Shown here: piece by piece, positions 49,701 through 54,937 of the stretch | Layout: every line of letters starts with the position of its first letter | Numbering within the stretch: position 1 is the first letter of the stretch | Source of the DNA: Curvivirga aplysinae | GTDB taxonomy: Bacteria; Pseudomonadota; Alphaproteobacteria; UBA8366; Aestuariispiraceae | Direction: 5' to 3' | Assembly (NCBI RefSeq): GCF_009711445.1 | Contig: NZ_SMMC01000210.1 | Coordinates: 1-54,937, forward strand | DNA: 54,937 bases | The notes under the pieces: model-generated | What the model saw: only the letters and a program-made list of their open reading frames with translations | Databases searched by the model: none | What the model was told of the DNA's origin: nothing | Made by a program: the position numbers and the translations under genes

Positions 49701-50473
49701 TCTTTTGGGTTAATGGCGAATTAAGAGAAGACACCTCTGCGATTGCCATTAATGATCGCGGTTTCCTTCTTGGCGATGGGATTTTTGAAACTTTTTATGT
49801 AGAAAATGGTCTCGCTTGCGAAGTGACAGAACATCTAGACCGTCTCTATCAAGGTCTTAATATTCTTGATATTGCATGTTCTTATTCAAAACAGGAACTC
49901 GCCGAAGCTATCCAATCTTGCCTCAAAAGAAACAAGCTGGAAATTGGCTCTCTTCGCCTAACTGTTTCACGTGGTATAGGACCACGCGGATTACTTCCCC
50001 CTACAAATTGTCAAAATACTGTACTTATTACTTGCGTTGCAGGTAGCATTAAACGCAATGAATTCCCCCCTATAAGCCTAACAATTTCAAGAATTAGACG
50101 AAATGAAACATCGCCAACCAGCCGTTTTAAAACTATTGGTGGCTATCTTGATAATGTCTTAGCACTTAAAGAAGCAAAAGACGCCGGTTTCGATGATGCG
50201 ATCTTGCTGAACACAAAAGGCCATATAGCATGTACAAGTAGTGCAAATATTTTTCTTAATATTGAGGATATTTGGTATACCCCTCAAAAAGAAGATGGCA
50301 TTCTATCTGGCATTTATCGTGGCATAGCCATCAAGAAACTCAAGGTTGACAAACAAATTATTCTAGAACGTAGTCTTTCTTTATCCGATCTGGAGAAAGC
50401 CGGCAAAGTCTTGATTTCCAACTCACTTATCGGCTTGAGAAAAGTTTATTCCGTCAATATCACCAAAAACTAA
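49697..50473 (+). CDS. pabC: Class IV aminotransferase, probable aminodeoxychorismate lyase
   Basis: A 258-residue PLP enzyme of fold type IV. It has the NDRGFLLGDGIFETFYVENG opening typical of the class and the PLP Lys145 in FKTIGGYLDNVLA. PabC removes pyruvate from aminodeoxychorismate to leave p-aminobenzoate. The Lys-region motif is closer to branched-chain or D-amino-acid aminotransferases than to E. coli PabC, so the function rests mainly on the pabB-pabA context. The start overlaps the pabA stop by ATGA; the frame extends to 49679. Confidence 0.8.
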   Translation: MIFWVNGELREDTSAIAINDRGFLLGDGIFETFYVENGLACEVTEHLDRLYQGLNILDIACSYSKQELAEAIQSCLKRNKLEIGSLRLTVSRGIGPRGLLPPTNCQNTVLITCVAGSIKRNEFPPISLTISRIRRNETSPTSRFKTIGGYLDNVLALKEAKDAGFDDAILLNTKGHIACTSSANIFLNIEDIWYTPQKEDGILSGIYRGIAIKKLKVDKQIILERSLSLSDLEKAGKVLISNSLIGLRKVYSVNITKN

Positions 50474-50526
50474 TTTTACTATGCAATTGTACAATTAGTA
50501 TTATTATTACAATTTTAAATAATTTT

Positions 50527-50555
50527 TTGACATTTACTTAGAATTGATCTAACGT
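50527..50555 (+). promoter_or_regulatory. Promoter of the candidate small RNA
   Basis: Perfect TTGACA (50527-50532), 17-bp spacer, and TAACGT (50550-50555), which keeps the key T, A and final T of the -10. There is no gene downstream except the structured segment at 50562-50688. Confidence 0.55.
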
Positions 50556-50561
50556 TTAGTT

Positions 50562-50688
50562 ATTAATCTACCAGTGTCTACCCCATGGGCCCATAACCCA
50601 CCCTTACCCAACACTCGGGCCCTGACACTCAATAAAAAAGACCCCTGTTCGCCTGAGCCGTCTATACTTAGACGGCTCATTTGTCTTT
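50562..50688 (+). ncRNA. Candidate small RNA with C-rich loop
   Basis: About 127 nt from the predicted start to the terminator. AGTGTC (50573-50578) pairs with GACACT (50624-50629), and GGGCCC (50587-50592) with GGGCCC (50617-50622). They enclose a C-rich loop with CCCACCC and ACCC that could pair with Shine-Dalgarno sequences. ATGGGCCCAT (50585-50594) can also pair with itself. The 3' end is an intrinsic terminator. There is no reading frame of note. Family unknown; support is from signals only. Confidence 0.55.
50654..50688 (+). terminator. Terminator of the candidate small RNA
   Basis: Perfect 11-bp stem TGAGCCGTCTA/TAGACGGCTCA (50654-50664, 50669-50679), loop TACT, then TTTGTCTTT. It could instead terminate a pabC transcript, but pabC ends 180 bp upstream. 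Confidence 0.8.
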
Positions 50689-50826
50689 ACATTACAAAAA
50701 ACAACCTAAAGTTTAATGTTTAGCATGTATAACTAGAACTTATTTGCGCGGAACAGAAAAACAGGAAAAAACAAGTAAAAAAAGTTTCATTTTTGTTAAT
50801 TTTTTGCTTTGCCAAATTCACATATA

Positions 50827-50961
50827 GGGGTAACTTTCTTTCAGCGCAGGTAAGCGAGTTGAACAGGGGACACGGTTCAGAGTCGGAAATAATCCAGACC
50901 AACTGTGTATCAACAAGCAAAAATGCGAGAGAGGTCGTCCAAATTGAGACGGCCTCTTTTC
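50827..50961 (+). ncRNA. Second, weaker small RNA candidate
   Basis: ACACGGTT (50870-50877) can pair with AACTGTGT (50901-50908), one G-U pair, followed about 20 bases later by a terminator hairpin. No convincing promoter is seen. It could be part of the leader of the hydrolase gene, which starts 79 bp after the terminator. Confidence 0.25.
50930..50961 (+). terminator. Hairpin terminator upstream of the hydrolase gene
   Basis: Stem AGAGGTCGTC/GACGGCCTCT (50930-50939, 50948-50957), one G-U pair, eight-base loop, then a short T run. It lies in front of a gene start, so it may be an attenuator. Confidence 0.6.
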
Positions 50962-51040
50962 ATATCTACGTCATTTTGCAACTATATTTTATATGCATTG
51001 CATAAACGAAAATCATACCAATCAATATGGGGAGGCAGTT

Positions 51041-51820
51041 ATGCCATTTAATTCTTTTGCGTCCGATATTTCCTTAATCTTACATGGCGAAGCGAATGAT
51101 AACCCAACCATCCTATTTTTACATGGGGCAGGTATGGATCATACTGTTTGGTCAGAGCAAATTACTCCACTTATAAATGCCGGTTTTCATGTTGCAGAAT
51201 TAGACCTTCCTCAACATGGTAGCAGCAAAGGGGAAGCAGCAAGCAGTATTACAGACATGGCTGAGGACGTGATATCAATTATCAATGCCTCTGGATTAGA
51301 AGATATTTTAATCACAGGCCATTCTATGGGCGCCTTGATCTCTTTGGCCGTCGCAGCCTCAGGTAATAAAAATGTCTCCTCGGCATGTTTCTGTGGGGTG
51401 TCAAGCCGTATGCCTGTTCATCCAGACTTATTAGGACTAGCTGAAGCAAATGATATTGCGGCTGCAAAAATGATAGCTAAATGGAGTTATGGTAGCGCCC
51501 TATCCGATGAAGCTAAAGAAGCTCGAATTGATACAACTATCACTTTGGTTGATGGTTGTGCTGATGGTGTACTTGGTAAAGATATGAATGCTTGTAATAA
51601 TTTTTCCGAAGCACAAGAGTTAACCGAAAAAATCGACATCCCGGTTCTTTTACTTCTTGGGGAAGAAGATAAGATGACCCCAGTTAAAGGTGGCGAAAAG
51701 CTGGAAGCAATGCTTTCCAAGAGCCATAAGGTAATCTTACCTAAAGCTGGACATATGATGATGCAAGAAGATGCAGAAGGTTTTAACAAAGCCCTTATGG
51801 ATTTTGCAGGCATAGAGTAA
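51041..51820 (+). CDS. Alpha/beta hydrolase
   Basis: A 259-residue soluble alpha/beta hydrolase with the oxyanion motif LFLHGAGMDHTVW, nucleophile elbow GHSMGALISLAVAA (Ser near residue 95), late Asp in LLLGEEDKMTP and catalytic His in KAGHMMMQEDAEGF. Substrate unknown; relatives include esterases, lactonases and 3-oxoadipate enol-lactonase-like proteins. Start ATG 51041 with the strong RBS GGGGAGG; the open frame extends to 50993. The thioesterase gene follows after 16 bp, so they probably form a pair. Confidence 0.85.
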   Translation: MPFNSFASDISLILHGEANDNPTILFLHGAGMDHTVWSEQITPLINAGFHVAELDLPQHGSSKGEAASSITDMAEDVISIINASGLEDILITGHSMGALISLAVAASGNKNVSSACFCGVSSRMPVHPDLLGLAEANDIAAAKMIAKWSYGSALSDEAKEARIDTTITLVDGCADGVLGKDMNACNNFSEAQELTEKIDIPVLLLLGEEDKMTPVKGGEKLEAMLSKSHKVILPKAGHMMMQEDAEGFNKALMDFAGIE

Positions 51821-51836
51821 TCAAGGCAGCTCTTTT

Positions 51837-52271
51837 ATGGCAGAAAATAGAAAGCTCACACGTCAAGATTTCAGACATTTTTTATCTATCCCCACACGAT
51901 GGATGGATAATGATGTTTATGGACATGTGAACAATGTGACCTATTACAGCTATTTCGACACTGTGGTGAATGAGCATCTTATAACACATGCCAAACTTGA
52001 TCCAAAAACCAGTAGAGAGATCGGTCTGGTGGTTGAAACCAAATGCAAGTTTATGGAAGAGCTTTCCTTCCCCGAGATCATAGACGCAGGTTTACGCGTT
52101 TCCAAACTAGGCAATAGCAGTATCATTTATGAAATAGGCCTTTTTAAAAAAGAAAAAAGTACCCCATCAGCATTTGGTCATTTTGTACATGTATATGTTG
52201 ATAGAGAAGAAAAGCGGCCAGTTACAATTCCTCAACGGGTAAGAAATGCTGTCGAACCTTTGCTTATTTAG
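51837..52271 (+). CDS. Acyl-CoA thioesterase, hotdog fold (4HBT/FadM-like)
   Basis: A 144-residue single hotdog domain with the signature RWMDNDVYGHVNNVTYYSYFD (catalytic Asp in the DNDxxGHxNN type motif), common to 4-hydroxybenzoyl-CoA thioesterase and FadM/YbgC proteins. These hydrolyse acyl-CoA thioesters; the acyl group is not inferable. It follows the hydrolase gene on the same strand, 16 bp away. Confidence 0.88.
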   Translation: MAENRKLTRQDFRHFLSIPTRWMDNDVYGHVNNVTYYSYFDTVVNEHLITHAKLDPKTSREIGLVVETKCKFMEELSFPEIIDAGLRVSKLGNSSIIYEIGLFKKEKSTPSAFGHFVHVYVDREEKRPVTIPQRVRNAVEPLLI

Positions 52272-52392
52272 GCACTGATACCTCCGTTTATTTAATCTAA
52301 TTCATTAGACAAATATCTAACAATAAGTATGATAGCGGCTCATTATCGAAAAAATCGATAAATCCAATTTTCACTAGGATTTACGTTCCGCA

Positions 52393-53310
52393 ATGCCTTT
52401 ACCAACGATCCGCCAGCTTCAATATCTACAAGCCGTCTCTGAAACACTTAATTTTAGTCTCGCCGCAGATCAATGTTTTGTGACGCAATCCACACTTTCT
52501 TCCGGGATAAAAGAATTAGAAAATATGATTGGTGCTCAAGTTGTAGAACGCACCAAGCGAAAAGTCATGCTTACGGATCTGGGTCAAGAAGTTCTGCATA
52601 AAGGTAACCAAATCATAGAGTTGGCACAGGAAATTGAATATATTGCCAAGGAAAAAGATACACCATTAAGCGGACCTGTGCGCCTTGGAGTTATTCCAAC
52701 TATTGCCCCATTTTTACTCCCCCGGCTACTACCAGACTTACAAAATGAATATCCCCAAGCAAAATTTTCAATTCAAGAAGATCTTAGCGCCAATCTGATA
52801 CAAAAACTACAAACGGGAAGACTAGATATACTACTTCTAGCTTTGCCGTATGAATCAGCAAGTACAAAATCATTTGTTTTATGTGATGATAGTTTTCTTT
52901 TAGCAGAACAGATATCTGACAAAAATGTCGATACACCTTTATCAGTAAGTGACATTATGAGAGACGACCGCCCACTTCTTCTACTTGAAGATGGTCACTG
53001 TTTAAGAGATCACGCATTATCGGCATGCCGTCTAGATGTTGCTTCTGACGAATTTAGGGCATCTTCCTTACATACTTTGGTTGCCTTAGTTGCCCAAGGG
53101 TCAGGTATTACTCTATTGCCAGAAATCGCCTTAAACAAAAACTCTTCTGGTAATTTATCCAAATTCGCGGACTTACATTTGCGTAAATTCAAAGATCCAC
53201 AACCCATTAGACATATTGGTCTTTGTTGGCGACAAAGCAGTAGCCGGGATTCTGACTTCACCCTACTTGCAAACTATATGAAAGAATGGCTGAAAAAGCA
53301 TCGGACTTAA
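52393..53310 (+). CDS. oxyR: Hydrogen peroxide sensor and regulator OxyR
   Basis: A 305-residue LysR-type regulator: N-terminal winged HTH (LNFSLAADQCFVTQSTLSSGIKELE), linker helix and a substrate-binding-type domain. The peroxide-sensing cysteines are kept: Cys203 in EDGHCLRDHALSACR and Cys212, the nine-residue spacing of E. coli Cys199-Cys208. Oxidation forms the disulfide and activates catalase and peroxiredoxin genes. No katG or ahpC gene lies beside it. It stands alone, tail-to-tail with the GST gene with two bases between the stops. Confidence 0.92.
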   Translation: MPLPTIRQLQYLQAVSETLNFSLAADQCFVTQSTLSSGIKELENMIGAQVVERTKRKVMLTDLGQEVLHKGNQIIELAQEIEYIAKEKDTPLSGPVRLGVIPTIAPFLLPRLLPDLQNEYPQAKFSIQEDLSANLIQKLQTGRLDILLLALPYESASTKSFVLCDDSFLLAEQISDKNVDTPLSVSDIMRDDRPLLLLEDGHCLRDHALSACRLDVASDEFRASSLHTLVALVAQGSGITLLPEIALNKNSSGNLSKFADLHLRKFKDPQPIRHIGLCWRQSSSRDSDFTLLANYMKEWLKKHRT

Positions 53311-53312
53311 TT

Positions 53313-53936
53313 TTAGGCCGTGATATGCCTATAGGTAATAGGTTTATAATCACCTAGTGCCTCTATCCGCTTAATCCAATCTTGTATAGCTGGATATCGA
53401 TCCAATTCAAAACCACCTTCTTCGGCCACATGTGTATAGGCAAATAACGCTATATCTGCGATGCTGATGCTATTTCCAACAAGCCATCCAGAAGGGCTAT
53501 ATTTAACGCCCATTTCAAGGATGTCCAATGCTTCATAGCCCGCCTTTTGTTTTTCTGGGACACGTTTCTTCTGCTCATCGGTCATATTAATATAATGATG
53601 CCAAAACCTTAGCACCGCGATATTTGGCTCATGAGAATATTGCTCGAAGAAAAGCCAGCTCATAACTTGTGCCTGGGCAAACTCATCTTCAGGCATTAAC
53701 GCTGTATCACGCGCTAGATAAGTCAGGATGGCATTGGATTCAAAAAGAATGCGACCATCTTCAATCTGTATGGCAGGGATTTTCCCCACTGGATTGATCT
53801 GCAAAAAATCTGCCGATCGCGTTTCACCTTTTAAAATATTTTTCTCAATTAACTTATAATCTAGCCCAAGCAGATGCATGGTTAATCTTACTTTATACCC
53901 GTTACCGGATTCTAAGAAATCATATAAAGTAATCAT
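53313..53936 (-). CDS. Glutathione S-transferase family protein
   Basis: A 207-residue protein with N-terminal thioredoxin-like GST domain (SGNGYKVRLTMHLLGLDYKL, INPVGKIPAIQIEDGRILFESNAILTYLA, the cis-Pro and glutathione Ser motif) and the all-helical C-terminal domain (about 85-207). Detoxification or a specific isomerase role is possible; the substrate is unknown. The frame extends to 53969; ATG 53936 follows an AGG and matches the family start. It precedes nothing on the same strand except kynA upstream (70-bp gap), which suggests co-transcription. Confidence 0.85.
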   Translation of the reverse strand: MITLYDFLESGNGYKVRLTMHLLGLDYKLIEKNILKGETRSADFLQINPVGKIPAIQIEDGRILFESNAILTYLARDTALMPEDEFAQAQVMSWLFFEQYSHEPNIAVLRFWHHYINMTDEQKKRVPEKQKAGYEALDILEMGVKYSPSGWLVGNSISIADIALFAYTHVAEEGGFELDRYPAIQDWIKRIEALGDYKPITYRHITA

Positions 53937-54006
53937 TAAAGACCTCATTCCTATAAATGAAAGAAACAAAACTTATCTCAGTTCTTTCATATGCGATAGA
54001 GTGGTT

Positions 54007-54852
54007 CTAAAGCGACGCACGTAAATCCCAAAGTTCAGGAAAGAAACAATATTGAAGCGCTTTTTCGAGATAGTTAATTCCGGCCGTCCCACCTGTCCCT
54101 CTGCGATGTCCAATAATTCGAGAAACTGTTTTTAAATGTCGGAAACGCCATTGTTGGAAACTATCTTCCAGATCAACCAGCTTCTCTGCTAATTCATATA
54201 AATCCCAGAATTCTTCCGTATTATGATAAATCTTACTCCATGCGGCCTCAACAGAAGCATGAGCTTTATGACGCTCCTGCCAGTCTCGATTAACAATTGC
54301 GGGATCAATATCAAAACCACGACGTTCTAGTAGCAGTATAGCTTGGTCATACAGACTTGGATCAGACAAAGCCTTCTCTAGCTTAACACGCAAATCTTCC
54401 CGATGAGCATGAGGTTTTAATAAAGCACGGTTTTTATTGCCCAAACGATATTCTATCTCTCGATATTGATAAGATTGAAAACCAGATGATTGCCCCAAAC
54501 TATCCCGAAAACTTAAATAATCAGCAGGTGTCATAGTTGCCAAAACACTCCAGCTTTGAATCATTTGAGTTTGAATTTTGGAAACACGTGACAACATCTT
54601 AAAAGCCGGAGAAAGATTATCTTCTGAAATAAGTTTCTGTGCAGCCGCAATTTCATGAATAATCAATTTCATCCATAATTCTGTTGCTTGATGAATGATA
54701 ATGAAAAGTGGCTCATCATGTTCCGAGCTTTGTGGATATTGCGCTGATAAAATCTTATCTAATCCCAAGTAATCACCATAAGACATTTCACCATCAAAAT
54801 TTTCATGCGCGCCTTCTGGCATGACCTGCACGTCATTAAAGTCCTGACTCAT
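54007..54852 (-). CDS. kynA: Tryptophan 2,3-dioxygenase
   Basis: TDO opens the indole ring of L-tryptophan with O2 to N-formylkynurenine, the first step of the kynurenine pathway. The 281-residue heme protein has usual length, with [13 protein letters not shown], '[22 protein letters not shown]' and the C-terminal [19 protein letters not shown], where His249 is the predicted heme ligand. RBS GGTGGGG. kynB and kynU are not in view; they may lie beyond the window. It is probably followed by the GST gene in the same transcript. Confidence 0.95.
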   Translation of the reverse strand: MSQDFNDVQVMPEGAHENFDGEMSYGDYLGLDKILSAQYPQSSEHDEPLFIIIHQATELWMKLIIHEIAAAQKLISEDNLSPAFKMLSRVSKIQTQMIQSWSVLATMTPADYLSFRDSLGQSSGFQSYQYREIEYRLGNKNRALLKPHAHREDLRVKLEKALSDPSLYDQAILLLERRGFDIDPAIVNRDWQERHKAHASVEAAWSKIYHNTEEFWDLYELAEKLVDLEDSFQQWRFRHLKTVSRIIGHRRGTGGTAGINYLEKALQYCFFPELWDLRASL

Positions 54853-54937
54853 TGTTTAACCCCACCTATCTCTTCTCTCATTCTTTTACTATTACACATA
54901 TTGGAAAATATAATCAGGATAAAGTGCGCTGATACAT

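Larger units (their letters stand above)
50474..51040. other. Gene-free region with small RNA candidates
   Basis: 567 bp with no protein gene. It holds a promoter plus structured segment plus terminator (50527-50688), and a second hairpin-terminator unit (about 50827-50961). The stretch after 50690 to about 50820 is A/T-rich without clear features. Confidence 0.6.

Noticed and set aside
1-54937. CRISPR arrays, insertion sequences, prophage or integron features.
   Set aside because: No regularly spaced repeats, transposase, integrase or terminal inverted repeats were seen in any part of the window.

Overview
The window is one continuous stretch of bacterial chromosome. It is moderately AT-rich by eye, gene-dense and housekeeping in character. 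I see no tRNA, rRNA, insertion sequence, phage gene, CRISPR array or plasmid function. The gene content points to an alphaproteobacterium, most likely a marine Rhodospirillales-like lineage: a DUF3035/BamF lipoprotein, two PAS_5-type (DUF1457) proteins, a DUF4164-zapA pair, soxBDAG beside a GlxA/GbdR-type regulator, and a class A Hsp20 behind what looks like a ROSE thermometer. The order is an inference from families, not from a comparison I could run.

Layout. 1-8.4 kb: an orphan coiled-coil protein, a MOSC protein, gmhA, secA, a NeuD-type acetyltransferase, a medium-chain dehydrogenase and msrP. 8.5-14.5 kb: a TauE/SafE permease, a PAS_5 protein, a U32 'peptidase', a DEAD-box helicase with a long charged tail and a second PAS_5 protein. 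14.6-19.9 kb, minus strand: the ribF-ileS-lspA-bamF block. 20-23 kb: a zinc-type CobW GTPase, a GlcG/HbpS protein and an AT-rich orphan gene. 23-30 kb: the soxBDAG operon, divergent from a gbdR-like regulator across a 724-bp region rich in GCGACA/TGTCGC boxes. 30-38.6 kb: zapA and its partner, tkt, gap, a periplasmic binding protein, an orphan, thiE, efp and suhB. 38.8-42.5 kb: an OmpA-like protein, then a MotA-like/MotB-like pair. 42.6-47.3 kb: rpmE, hsp20, mmsA, a glycerophosphodiesterase and a Ca/Na antiporter. 47.6-50.5 kb: pabB-pabA-pabC. 50.5-51 kb: a gene-free stretch with at least one likely small RNA. 51-54.9 kb: a hydrolase, a thioesterase, oxyR, a glutathione transferase and kynA.

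How the genes fit together. Several units serve one-carbon and amino-acid metabolism: sarcosine oxidase makes glycine, methylene-tetrahydrofolate and peroxide, pabBAC makes the p-aminobenzoate part of folate, mmsA finishes valine breakdown, and kynA opens tryptophan breakdown. Envelope genes (secA, lspA, bamF, gmhA, the OmpA and MotA/B-like set) form the other theme.

I found no unmistakable new multi-gene system. The most interesting signals are non-coding: (i) a sigma-32 promoter followed by a ROSE-like thermometer ahead of hsp20; (ii) a promoter, structured C-rich segment and terminator at 50.5-50.7 kb that looks like an unannotated sRNA; (iii) the repeated box array between soxB and gbdR; (iv) perfect palindromes ahead of mmsA and msrP. 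Protein oddities worth checking are a GAPDH with NADP-type cofactor residues, a GmhA with a changed predicted zinc ligand, and an OmpA domain lacking its peptidoglycan-binding Asp.
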